Assembly (NCBI GenBank): GCA_963707575.1
Contig: OY970171.1
Location: forward strand, 372,001 to 436,000
Origin: Gaiellasilicea sp963707575
GTDB taxonomy: Bacteria; Actinomycetota; Thermoleophilia; Gaiellales; Gaiellaceae
Length of the DNA stretch: 64,000 nt
Reading direction: 5' to 3'
Positions 17,511-25,111 of this stretch are shown one piece after another; position 1 is the stretch's first letter, and every line of letters starts with the position of its first letter. The translations under genes were made by a program, and so were the position numbers. The notes under the pieces were generated by a model. It was not told the DNA's origin. It saw only the letters and a program-made list of their open reading frames with translations, and did no database searches.

Positions 17511-18317
17511 TCAGCCGGGCTGCAACCTCCGTGGCGATCCCTCGGCGAGCACCTCGTCGACAAACGCGAGCACGGTCGGGTGAGCCGGGTCGATCAGATG
17601 GCCGCCTTCGACCCACTCGACCCGGGACGACGGTATCGCGGCAGCTACGAGCGTCGTCACCTCCGCGAACGCCGGCGGTGAGTCCCTGGCGGCGACGATC
17701 AGCGTCGGCAGGTCGATCGCTCCGAGCTGCTCCGCGCTCACGTCGAGCAGACCGCCCCGGTCCTCGGCGACGATCGCCGGGCCGTTGTCGGTGAACACCT
17801 GCTGCACCCCGTCGGGGAGCCCGTCCCAGACTGCATCGCCCAGGATCGCGCGCAGCAGCACCTCGCCGACCGTGCTCACGTCGGCCTCGGCTGCGGCGAG
17901 GACCTCCTCGTCGACGGCCGCCAGCCAGCGCCGGAACGCATCGCCCAGGATCAGCCCACCGCCCTCCAGCAGCGCCAGGGCTCGGACGCGGTCCGGGTAG
18001 CGCAGCGCGAGGTCGACCGCGATCTCGCCGCCCTGGCTGCGCCCGATCACGATCGCGGGCGCCGCGGTCAGCGCGTCGATCAGGGCCGCAGCGTCGTCGG
18101 TCTGCTCGTGCACGTCCGTGACGAACGGCTCCGGCCTTTCGCTGCGGGAAAACCCACGGCGGTCGTACACGATCGAGCGTCCATGCTTCGCGAGCTCAAC
18201 GGCCGCGTCGGCCCAGAGCAGAGCCGAGCTGCCGGTCCCGTGGATGCACACGATCGGCTCGCCGGCACCGTGCTCCTCGTAGTAGAGGGTCACGCCGTTG
18301 GCGCGGACCTCGGGCAT
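17511..18317 (-). CDS. Alpha/beta-fold hydrolase
   Basis: A 268-residue hydrolase with a complete catalytic triad: Ser94 in GRSQGG, Asp212 in VAARDS and His240 in EGGHLIDP. The oxyanion region HGTGSS is at residues 26-31. It is the first gene of the minus-strand operon; ATG at 18317 starts right at the first beta strand. Next to a VOC enzyme and a CoA ligase it could act on a ring-cleavage product or an ester, but the sequence does not name the substrate. There is no signal peptide. Confidence 0.87.
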   Translation of the reverse strand: MPEVRANGVTLYYEEHGAGEPIVCIHGTGSSALLWADAAVELAKHGRSIVYDRRGFSRSERPEPFVTDVHEQTDDAAALIDALTAAPAIVIGRSQGGEIAVDLALRYPDRVRALALLEGGGLILGDAFRRWLAAVDEEVLAAAEADVSTVGEVLLRAILGDAVWDGLPDGVQQVFTDNGPAIVAEDRGGLLDVSAEQLGAIDLPTLIVAARDSPPAFAEVTTLVAAAIPSSRVEWVEGGHLIDPAHPTVLAFVDEVLAEGSPRRLQPG

Positions 18318-18382
18318 GCGTCGATTATGCGACAGCCGGCCACCGGGAGCGAGCTCCCGGCAGCCCAAAGGCCGTCGTCTGC

Positions 18383-18880
18383 TCAGCGGAGCGAGATCGC
18401 GACCTGCTCCAGGAGGTCCATGGCGTCCTGCATGCCGGCCTCCATCCCGGAGTCGATGATCGCGTCGCGGATCTCCTTGCTCGGTGCTTGCACGAGGATC
18501 GTGAGGGTCGTCCGCCCGTCCACCTCGGTGAACGTCGCGGTGTTCAGCGTCCCCTCGGCGGGCGAGCCCTCGGGCATGCCCTCGTAGACCTCGGTCGACA
18601 CGATCCGCTCGTTCGGGACGATCTCGCGGTACTCCCCGTGAAAGCCGACCTCGAAGCCGCCGTCCGCCACCATCACGTACCGCCACGTGCCGCCGACGCG
18701 GAGGTCGATGTCGGCGATCGTCACCTCGCCGCGCTTCGCGTTCCACCAGCGCTTGACCAGCTCGGGCGTCGTCCACGCCTCGAACACGAGGTGCTTGGGC
18801 GCGTCGAACTCCCGCGTGATCAGGATCTGCTCGTCCGTGGGGAGCGTCACCGTCGCCGTCCCGCTACTCGTCACTGCCAT
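18383..18880 (-). CDS. SRPBCC/AHSA1-domain protein
   Basis: A 165-residue protein of the START-like SRPBCC fold, AHSA1 type. It begins with the typical strand ITREFDAPKHLVFEAWTTPELVKRWW and ends with the long C-terminal helix (GMEAGMQDAMDLLEQV). Such proteins form a hydrophobic ligand cavity; their physiological ligands are mostly unknown. It overlaps the upstream ArsR-type regulator by 17 bases, the common ArsR-AHSA1 pair, so it is co-transcribed and likely autoregulated by that protein. Confidence 0.88.
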   Translation of the reverse strand: MAVTSSGTATVTLPTDEQILITREFDAPKHLVFEAWTTPELVKRWWNAKRGEVTIADIDLRVGGTWRYVMVADGGFEVGFHGEYREIVPNERIVSTEVYEGMPEGSPAEGTLNTATFTEVDGRTTLTILVQAPSKEIRDAIIDSGMEAGMQDAMDLLEQVAISLR

Positions 18881-19217
18881 CTCCTTCCTCCTTCTGCTTG
18901 AGGTCTTCCAACACGACGTCCAGCTGGTCGAACCGCTCCGACCAGGTGCGCTCGTAGCTCTTCACCCAGTCATGGATGGGCTTGAGCGCATGGCCGTTCA
19001 TCCGGTACAGCCGCTGCCGTCCTTCGTCACGCACTTCGACCACTCCCACTTCTCGGAGGACCCGAAGGTGCTTGGACACCTGCGGCTGCGCGAAACCGAG
19101 CGCGCGCACCACCTCGTTCACCGAGCGCTCGCCGCCGGCGAGGACGTCGACGATCTGCCGCCGCCGGGGCTCTGCCAATGCATTGAATGCATCTGCGGTC
19201 GTTGCTGCGCGCGCCAT
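18864..19217 (-). CDS. ArsR-family winged-helix regulator
   Basis: A 117-residue repressor-type regulator. The HTH is clear: ALAEPRRRQIVDVLAGGE, then RALGFAQPQVSKHLRVL as helix-turn-helix, then the wing RDEGRQRLYRM. It has no ArsR/SmtB metal-binding cysteine pair in helix 3, so it probably senses something other than metals or acts as a simple regulator of the AHSA1 gene. ATG at 19217 is the first in-frame start after the palindromic upstream site. It is divergent from the YjbR-like gene. Confidence 0.9.
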   Translation of the reverse strand: MARAATTADAFNALAEPRRRQIVDVLAGGERSVNEVVRALGFAQPQVSKHLRVLREVGVVEVRDEGRQRLYRMNGHALKPIHDWVKSYERTWSERFDQLDVVLEDLKQKEEGDGSDE

Positions 19218-19234
19218 GGCGAAAATCGTATACC

Positions 19235-19248
19235 CATATCGGCATATG
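19235..19248. promoter_or_regulatory. Palindromic operator between ArsR and YjbR genes
   Basis: CATAT (19235-19239) and ATATG (19244-19248) form a perfect inverted repeat around CGGC. It is AT-rich in an otherwise GC-rich gap and lies 18-31 bases before the ArsR start, the usual place for an ArsR/SmtB autoregulatory operator. It could also affect the divergent gene at 19281. Assignment to this regulator is inference. Confidence 0.55.
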
Positions 19249-19280
19249 TCAAGTGGAAAGGCAATGCATACGGTTCCGCC

Positions 19281-19610
19281 GTGGCGATCTCCCCGAACGA
19301 GGCCCGGGCTCTCGCGTTGTCCCTCCCCGAGGCCGTCGAGCAGGACCACCACGGGCGTCCCTCGTTCCGTGTCGGCGGCAAGATCTTCGCGACGCTGTGG
19401 AACGAGCAGCGCATGAACGTGATGCTGGATCACGGAGGAGTGCTGACGGCGGTCGAGAGCGCGCCGGCTGCCTGCGAGGAGGTGTACTGGGGAAAGCGCC
19501 TCGCGGCCGTCGGCGTCACACTTGAGCTCGTCGACCCCGAGCACCTGCGCGAGCTCCTCACCGACGCCTGGGAGCAGAAAGCGCCGAAGCGCCTCGTGTC
19601 CGGCAGCTAG
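19281..19610 (+). CDS. MmcQ/YjbR-family protein
   Basis: A 109-residue protein of the MmcQ/YjbR family (DUF419), with a CyaY-like fold. The typical N-terminal segment ALALSLPEAVEQDHHGRPSF, the strand VGGKIFATLW and the C-terminal LRELLTDAWEQKAPKRL are all present. GTG at 19281 is the only start that precedes the first conserved helix. Members are often described as DNA-binding, but the function is not firmly known. It is divergent from the ArsR gene across an operator-like palindrome. Confidence 0.82.
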   Translation: MAISPNEARALALSLPEAVEQDHHGRPSFRVGGKIFATLWNEQRMNVMLDHGGVLTAVESAPAACEEVYWGKRLAAVGVTLELVDPEHLRELLTDAWEQKAPKRLVSGS

Positions 19611-19615
19611 TCGGC

Positions 19616-20236
19616 CTAGAAGTCGATGCGCATCACGACCCGGCGGAGGGTCGGATGACTGACCTCGGCGAACCCGGCGGCTGCGAAGACGCTGCGGCTG
19701 CCGACGTGGAGCTCGCCCGGGAGGGCGACTGGCTGCCCGGGCTGGGTGATCATCGGGTAGCCCTCGAGGGCACGGGCTCCCCGTTGCCGCGCAAAGTCGA
19801 CGGCGGCACGGGCGAGCGCAGAGCTGACGCCTCGGCGGCGGAAGCCGGACCGGGTGACGAAGCAGGTCACGGCCCAGACGCCGTCATCGGTCTTGTCCTC
19901 GGAGCGTCCCGCCCAGGGAACGAGGGTCTTGAGCAGCAGGCGTGGGTAGGCAGTGCGAGGCTCGACCGCACACCAGCCGACCGGCTCGACGTCGAGGTAG
20001 GCGACGAGGCCGCTCGTCGCGCCCGACTCCGGGTGATCGCAGTCGGTCTGCGTGCGAAGCCGGAACGCCAGCTCCTCCGAGCCGACCGAGGCCCACGACT
20101 CCTTGGGTTGCATCTTGTAGCGCTGGCACTGGCATCTGGACGGATCGCCACGCGTGCCGAACACGGCCTGGATGTCCTCCCAGCTCGCTTCGTTCGCTGG
20201 GACGATCGTGAGCTCGGGCGTCGTCGTCTCGGCCAT
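19616..20236 (-). CDS. GNAT-family N-acetyltransferase
   Basis: A 206-residue acetyltransferase. The acetyl-CoA-binding motif A is seen as VTRSGFRRRGVSSALARAAVDFA, followed by the GARALEGYPM strand and the terminal VFAAAGFAEVSHPTLRRVVMR typical of GNAT proteins. An N-terminal extension carries the cysteine-bearing RCQCQRYKM segment shared with a subgroup of GNATs. The acceptor substrate is unknown. ATG at 20236 is used because the upstream in-frame part is low in family character. It is convergent with the YjbR-like gene, five bases apart. Confidence 0.85.
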   Translation of the reverse strand: MAETTTPELTIVPANEASWEDIQAVFGTRGDPSRCQCQRYKMQPKESWASVGSEELAFRLRTQTDCDHPESGATSGLVAYLDVEPVGWCAVEPRTAYPRLLLKTLVPWAGRSEDKTDDGVWAVTCFVTRSGFRRRGVSSALARAAVDFARQRGARALEGYPMITQPGQPVALPGELHVGSRSVFAAAGFAEVSHPTLRRVVMRIDF

Positions 20237-20276
20237 GCGGACACCGTACGAGAGTCCGCGCGTCCTCGCCCGAGGT

Positions 20277-20963
20277 TCAGCCGCCGGCAGCGTGCGCGAG
20301 CGCGGAGGGCGTCCGGCCGCCGACGATGGCCGGGGCCTCGTGGATGAGCTCGTCGTTCTCGAGCGCGTCGACCATGAAGAGGGCAAAGTCCGTGCGGCGC
20401 GTGATGTTGCTCGCGAGGATGGGGTCGCCCACGTGCCGGCTCCACACGGGCAGGCCCTGGCTCTCACCCTCCTCGAGGTCGCTCCCACGCACGACGGTCC
20501 AGAGGGTGTCGCTCGCGAACACGCGCCCGCAGGCCTCGACCTGGTCGTCGAGGTCGGCGAAGCGAGCGAGCTTGGCGAGTGGGCCGGCGATGTTCACGAG
20601 CGCCTTCAGCTTCCACGAGTACACGTCCTGACCGTCGAGGGAGATGTGCCACCCGCACGAGAAGACGAGGCGCGCGCCTCGAGCCGCGTGGTCGAGCACG
20701 GCCTGAGCCGTGCCCGTCGAGTAGCCGTGGACACCCCTCGGGACGAGCACGACAAGCACGCCGCCGCACCCGGCCGTGGCGGCCTCGATCACCTCGGCGT
20801 CGTCCGTCGCGCCCGGGAAGACGGTGATCCGCCCCTCGAACGCGTCCAGCTTCCCGACGCTCTCCGGCCGGCAGACGCCCACCACCTCGTAGCCGCGGTC
20901 GAGCGAGTGCTGGACCATGTACTGCCCGAGCTTCCCGGAGGCCCCGACGATGCAGACCTTCAC
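20277..20963 (-). CDS. NAD(P)-binding NmrA/SDR-like protein
   Basis: A 228-residue Rossmann-fold protein of the atypical SDR/NmrA type. The dinucleotide-binding motif GASGKLG is at residues 7-13. A late segment ASNITRRTDFALFMVDALEN resembles the NAD(P)H-binding domain proteins that act as reductases or redox sensors. The classical YxxxK catalytic pair is not obvious, so enzymatic activity is uncertain. It is coupled by a four-base ATGA overlap to the upstream membrane-protein gene. Confidence 0.8.
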   Translation of the reverse strand: MKVCIVGASGKLGQYMVQHSLDRGYEVVGVCRPESVGKLDAFEGRITVFPGATDDAEVIEAATAGCGGVLVVLVPRGVHGYSTGTAQAVLDHAARGARLVFSCGWHISLDGQDVYSWKLKALVNIAGPLAKLARFADLDDQVEACGRVFASDTLWTVVRGSDLEEGESQGLPVWSRHVGDPILASNITRRTDFALFMVDALENDELIHEAPAIVGGRTPSALAHAAGG

Positions 20964-21562
20964 GGCGTGCTCCCCTCTTCACCCCCACGATCGGGTGAGA
21001 GCAGGGCTGCGAGGAGCAGACCGGTGATGAGCGCGTACAGGAGCGTCCCGCTGGCGCCGAAGTTCGTGAATCGCTCGTCGACGTTTCCCGTGATCACGTA
21101 GGAGGTGACGAGCCAGGCGAGCGCCCAGGCGGGCGGGTTCACCACAGCCCACCACGCTGCCCCCGAGATGCGCTGTCGTGCGAGCACGAGCGCCTGCAGT
21201 CCACCGACACCGAGGCCCGTGAGAGCGCCCATGATCATCAGATCGCCCCGGTCGATCCCGTAGTCGACGACCGCCGCCCCGACGGCAAGGCCGGCAGCCA
21301 TGCCCACGCTCGTCGCGGCGATCCAGACCCAGGAGACGACGTTTCTCAGCGCGACCCACTGTGCGGCTCCGATCACGGCGCCCGCGAGCAGCCCGCCGGC
21401 GAGCGCTGCGCCGACCGAGTCCACAGCACCGACCACCGCGTTGGCGATCCACCCGCCGATCGGAAAGCCGAGGAGGCTCGCGAGCGGCCAAGCCCAGACG
21501 GGCGGCCGGTGGAGCGTTCTCGGCGTGGCCGCGGTGGCACCGTTGTGCATAACGGAGGACAT
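20960..21562 (-). CDS. Unrecognised multi-span membrane protein
   Basis: A 200-residue protein with about six hydrophobic helices and glycine-rich turns (for example LAGGLLAGAVIGAAQWVAL near residues 60-78 and LITGLLLAALL near the end). I do not recognise a family. ATG at 21562 starts two bases after the end of the MmpL-like gene, and the gene overlaps the NmrA-like gene by four bases, so all three are probably one transcript. A role accessory to the transporter is possible but not shown. Confidence 0.7.
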   Translation of the reverse strand: MSSVMHNGATAATPRTLHRPPVWAWPLASLLGFPIGGWIANAVVGAVDSVGAALAGGLLAGAVIGAAQWVALRNVVSWVWIAATSVGMAAGLAVGAAVVDYGIDRGDLMIMGALTGLGVGGLQALVLARQRISGAAWWAVVNPPAWALAWLVTSYVITGNVDERFTNFGASGTLLYALITGLLLAALLSPDRGGEEGSTP

Positions 21563-21564
21563 GA

Positions 21565-23790
21565 TCACCCCACCTGAGGGGCGGGTTGGGACGGTGCCTC
21601 GGGCTCGACCTGTGACGGCTCGACCCGGAGAATGCGCGCCGCCCAGTCCGGGAGCCACCAGTTCCAGCGGCCGAGGATGGCGACCGCCGCCGGCGTGAGG
21701 ACGCCGCGGATGATCGTCGCGTCGATCAGGATGCCGCCGCCGAGCGCGAGGGCGAAGATCTTGGCTTCGGTTCCAGGCTGGGCGCCGAAGGCGACGAACG
21801 ACAGGCCGAGGATCAGCGCTGCACTCGTCACGAGCCGGCCGGTTCGGCCGATCCCCTCGACGACGGCGGTCTCGGTCGAGCCGGTGCGGTCGTATGCCTC
21901 CCGCATCCGGCTGATGATGAAGACCTGGTAGTCCATCGAGATGCCGAAGAGGAAGGCGAAGACGACGATCGGCATCTCCACGTTGATCGCCTGCGTCGCC
22001 TCGATCCCGAAGATCTCGTCCGACCCGTATCCCTTCTGGAAGACGAGCACGATCAGCCCCCACGCCGCGCCGACCGACAGGAGGTTCAGCAGGACGGCCT
22101 TGAGCGGCAGGATCAGCGACCGGAATGCACGCGCGAGCAGGATGAAGGTGAGGATGGAGATCAGCGCGAGCATGAGCGGGAAGTTGGAGTAGACGGCCTC
22201 GAGGAAGTCGGCGCCCTGCGCGGCCTCGCCGCCGACCGTCACCTCTGCCGGCAGCGTCTGCGTGACGGCGCGGATGCGGTCGAGCGTCTCCCGCCCGGCC
22301 GGAGAGTTCCCGTCCTCGGTCGGGATGATCACGACGACCGACGTCCCGCCGCGGCGCCACTCTGCGGGTGCGGCAGTGCTGAGGACTCCGTCGACCTGGC
22401 TGAGCGACTCCGCGACGGCGGCGGGGTCGTCCGAGCGGACGAGCGCGTCGAACGGCGAGAGCGGGCCGGTGCCGATGCCCGAGTCCTGCAGCCCGTCGAG
22501 GGCGACACGCGCCGGCCCGGACTGTGCGAGCGACTCGGCCCGCGGATTTCCGAGCTGGATCGAGACGGCGGCGGCGACGAGCGCGAGCAGTACGGCGGTC
22601 GAGGTCGCAGCAGCAACCCAGCGGTGGCGCACGACCAGGCGGGCCCAGGCCGACCAGCCACGGCTGGCGCGTGCATCGCGTCGGTTCCGCGGCCAGTCGA
22701 GCCTCGGGCCGATCGTCGCCAGGACGACCGGGAGCAGCGTGATCGCGACGGCGACGCTGACGAGCGCGATCATCAGGCCGGCGATCCCGATGCTGCGCAG
22801 AGCAGGTATCGGCACGGCGAGGAGCGCGAGCAGCGAGATCGCGACCGTCGTGCCGCTGAAGACGACAGCGGAACCGGCGTGCTGCATCGCGTTCCGCACT
22901 GCGACCTCGTTCGTCACGTTCGGCTGCTGCCGCTCCTCACGCCAGCGGACGACCACCAGCAGCGCGTAGTCGATCGCGATGCCGAGCCCGATCAGCGCGA
23001 CGAGGAACTGCACGATCACGGAGACGTCGGTGATGCTGGCGACCGGCCAGATCAGCAGGAAGGTGGTCGGGATCGCGACGAGCGCCATCAGCAGCGGCAC
23101 GATCGCCATGAACGAACGGAAGACGAAGATCAGGACGAGGAGGGCGCCGAGCGCCGCTAGCAGCGTGCCCAGCAGGACCCCGGTGCCGCTGCTCTCGTTC
23201 GCGCCGGCAGAGGCGCGCAGTGCGTCGAGCCCCGTCACCTCGATCGTGGATCCGGCGACGGTGACCCCGGCCACCGCGGCCTGCGCCTGACGGGCCTCTT
23301 CTTGCCCTTGATCGACGCCACCCTTGGCGGGGATGTAGACGAGTGCGAAGGTGGTGCGGCCGTCCTCGGAGACGAAGGCCCGGTCGCCGGTCGAGGCATA
23401 GGAGGCGGTGCTCGCCCCCGGCAGCGCGGTCTCCACCTTCGCAAGCGCCGCGTCGAACTGCTCGCGGATGCCGGGCGAGTCGACCGTCGTCCCCTGTGGG
23501 AGCGTCACGACGGGCACGATCGGCGCGACGTCGCCGCCGTTCCCGTAGATCGCGGCGAGCTCCTTGTTCGTCTCGAAGCCCTCGCGGCCCGGCACGTTGA
23601 ACTGCTGGGAGAGGGCGCTGCCCGCCGGCCCGACCGCGGCGAAGGCGGCGATCGTGACGACCAACCAGAGCCCAAGCACGAGTCGCTTGTGGCGGAGGAC
23701 CCAGTCGGTCAGCACAGCCATCGAGCCGCTCCCCGTGGCTGGAGCATCCGACGGCGGTAGCGCCTCTGCGCGAGTGCTTCGACTCTTCAT
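21565..23790 (-). CDS. MMPL/RND-family membrane transporter
   Basis: A 741-residue transporter with the RND/MmpL plan: a first membrane helix (LVLGLWLVVTIAAFAAV), a large extracytoplasmic domain, a cluster of helices from about residue 210, then a repeat of the same arrangement. The conserved motif GLGIAIDYALLVVVRWREE and its second-half twin FLFGISMDYQVFIISRMREA hold the Asp residues used for proton coupling. MmpL proteins export lipids or expel hydrophobic compounds. ATG at 23790 has GAGGGG seven bases upstream. A perfect palindrome just upstream may be an operator. Confidence 0.9.
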   Translation of the reverse strand: MKSRSTRAEALPPSDAPATGSGSMAVLTDWVLRHKRLVLGLWLVVTIAAFAAVGPAGSALSQQFNVPGREGFETNKELAAIYGNGGDVAPIVPVVTLPQGTTVDSPGIREQFDAALAKVETALPGASTASYASTGDRAFVSEDGRTTFALVYIPAKGGVDQGQEEARQAQAAVAGVTVAGSTIEVTGLDALRASAGANESSGTGVLLGTLLAALGALLVLIFVFRSFMAIVPLLMALVAIPTTFLLIWPVASITDVSVIVQFLVALIGLGIAIDYALLVVVRWREERQQPNVTNEVAVRNAMQHAGSAVVFSGTTVAISLLALLAVPIPALRSIGIAGLMIALVSVAVAITLLPVVLATIGPRLDWPRNRRDARASRGWSAWARLVVRHRWVAAATSTAVLLALVAAAVSIQLGNPRAESLAQSGPARVALDGLQDSGIGTGPLSPFDALVRSDDPAAVAESLSQVDGVLSTAAPAEWRRGGTSVVVIIPTEDGNSPAGRETLDRIRAVTQTLPAEVTVGGEAAQGADFLEAVYSNFPLMLALISILTFILLARAFRSLILPLKAVLLNLLSVGAAWGLIVLVFQKGYGSDEIFGIEATQAINVEMPIVVFAFLFGISMDYQVFIISRMREAYDRTGSTETAVVEGIGRTGRLVTSAALILGLSFVAFGAQPGTEAKIFALALGGGILIDATIIRGVLTPAAVAILGRWNWWLPDWAARILRVEPSQVEPEAPSQPAPQVG

Positions 23791-23816
23791 GGTGACCCCT
23801 CTCAGAACGCTCCCTG

Positions 23817-23832
23817 GGCACCGGACGGTGCC
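23817..23832. promoter_or_regulatory. Palindrome upstream of the MMPL transporter gene
   Basis: GGCACCG (23817-23823) and CGGTGCC (23826-23832) form a perfect seven-base inverted repeat with a two-base centre, 27-42 bases before the transporter start. MmpL-type exporters are commonly controlled by TetR repressors that bind such sites. No TetR gene is adjacent, so the binder is unknown. The rest of the 214-base gap (23791-24004) shows nothing else I can name. Confidence 0.4.
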
Positions 23833-24004
23833 GCATCCGCGTGTTCCCGAGAACTCACTCGCCGGCGTCGGCGTCAGCGGCATCGAGCCGGCGCGGAGGA
23901 CTCAGATCGGTGCTCCTCAGCGTCGAGGAAAGCCGCGCGCGGGTCAGCGTCTCAAATCACACTACGGCACGCGCCGACGACGCACAAGACGGGCCTGGAC
24001 CGGA

Positions 24005-24535
24005 TCACGCCGGGCGGTAGGTGAGGAGGACCACTCCGGAGTCGAACCGCTTCACGTCGTCGAGCTCCATCCGGACCGTTCCCCTGTCGCCGAGCACGTG
24101 GACGTTTCCCTTGCCCCAGACGAGCGGGTTCAAGTAGATCTCGTACTCGTCGATCAGGCCCTTCTCGGCGAGGGCGTACGCGAACTCGCCGCTCCCGTGC
24201 ATGAACAGGTCACCGTCGACCTTGTCCTTCAGCTTCGGGACCGCCTCCTCGAGCTCACCTTCGAGCAGGGTCGCGTTCCACTCGAGCTCGCCGGACAGGC
24301 TGTTGGACCCGACGTACTTCGGCAACGGGTTGACCATGTCCGCCCACTTGCCCGACTGGCTCGGCCAATATCCCGCCAGCCCCTCGTAGGTCTTGCGGCC
24401 CAGCACCAACCCGCTGGATCTCGCCTGACGCTCGAACGAGTAGTCGCCGTGGTCTCCGTCCGGCTGCACCCACTCGCCGACCGGATCGACGACGCCGTCC
24501 ACGGTGGCCTGCGTGGTCGCGATCAGCTTTCCCAT
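24005..24535 (-). CDS. Dihydrofolate reductase/RibD-like reductase
   Basis: A 176-residue member of the DHFR superfamily, RibD C-terminal type. It begins MGKLIATTQATVDGVVDP, has the NADPH-binding segment SSGLVLGRKTYEGLAGYWP and a late DGDLFMHGSGEFAYAL loop, and ends with a strand-rich C-terminus. These small stand-alone proteins are widespread in actinobacteria and their substrates are mostly unknown; it is not expected to be the housekeeping folate enzyme. ATG at 24535 has AGGAGA upstream, a good ribosome binding site. It is divergent from the protease cassette. Confidence 0.87.
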   Translation of the reverse strand: MGKLIATTQATVDGVVDPVGEWVQPDGDHGDYSFERQARSSGLVLGRKTYEGLAGYWPSQSGKWADMVNPLPKYVGSNSLSGELEWNATLLEGELEEAVPKLKDKVDGDLFMHGSGEFAYALAEKGLIDEYEIYLNPLVWGKGNVHVLGDRGTVRMELDDVKRFDSGVVLLTYRPA

Positions 24536-24608
24536 CTCGATTCTCCTTTGGTCACGGAGCTCCCTCTGAGCGCCTCTACCCAATGACATGAACGGGGAAG
24601 CGCGAGCC

Positions 24609-24633
24609 GTATCGCGCGGGAAGTGTGCGATAC
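24609..24633. promoter_or_regulatory. Perfect inverted repeat upstream of the protease cassette
   Basis: GTATCGC (24609-24615) and GCGATAC (24627-24633) are exact inverted copies separated by 11 bases. The half-site centres are 18 bases apart, close to two helical turns, which suits a dimeric DNA-binding protein. The site lies in the 227-base gap between divergent genes, 130 bases before the cassette start. No regulator gene is adjacent. Confidence 0.45.
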
Positions 24634-24762
24634 TGGAAGTGGAACGCAAGGCAGCGGGCAGGGAGCGATGGCTTTACCCCTGATCGGACGTTGCTGCGGC
24701 ACTCTCGTCGAGGGACTCTCGGGCGGCATCGCCTGTCGTGTCGACGGCATGAGGAGGCCGAC

Positions 24763-25041
24763 GTGCTCAATGTGATGGTGCAGCTCGCGCCGGAGGCTGC
24801 CGTGGCGGTAGGCACCGACCGCGACACTTCCGCCGCGCTGCGCGAGGCGGAAGAGAAGCTGCGGCCGCTGGAGCTCGCACTCGAGCCGTTGCACCCAGGG
24901 GCGCAGGACCGCTCGCTTGCCTCGTGGTTCCGAATCTCTGTCGAGGACGAAGCGACTGCCGAGCTCGTGCTGACGGCGCTGAGCGACTCGCCGGCCGTCG
25001 AGAGCGCCTACGTCGAGCCGCTCTCCGCGCCGCCGGCATGA
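24763..25041 (+). CDS. Free-standing homologue of the adjacent protease propeptide
   Basis: A 92-residue protein whose sequence parallels the N-terminal region of the S8 protease encoded next. Shared features in order are LEPL near residue 38, the strand LASWFRISV against LSVYYRVSA, and the terminal AYVEPLSAPP against AYVQPISAPP. In subtilases such domains fold the enzyme and inhibit it, so this protein may be an inhibitor or chaperone acting in trans. GTG at 24763 is chosen because GAGGAGG lies five bases upstream (24751-24757); the longer upstream frame lacks this support. No signal peptide is seen. Confidence 0.75.
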   Translation: MLNVMVQLAPEAAVAVGTDRDTSAALREAEEKLRPLELALEPLHPGAQDRSLASWFRISVEDEATAELVLTALSDSPAVESAYVEPLSAPPA

Positions 25042-25111
25042 GGGGAGGGCGATGGCCGGTCCATAAGTGAAACCGCCCGCAAAAAAGACCCACAGAAGCA
25101 AGGAGAGTGCG

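Noticed and set aside
15509..17794. Long plus-strand open frame (761 codons) opposite the catabolic operon
   Set aside because: It lies antisense to four genes with clear motifs and has the arginine-rich composition of a non-coding complement.
23791..24004. Search for a TetR regulator gene next to the MMPL transporter
   Set aside because: The gap contains only a palindrome; no open frame with an HTH was found on either strand.
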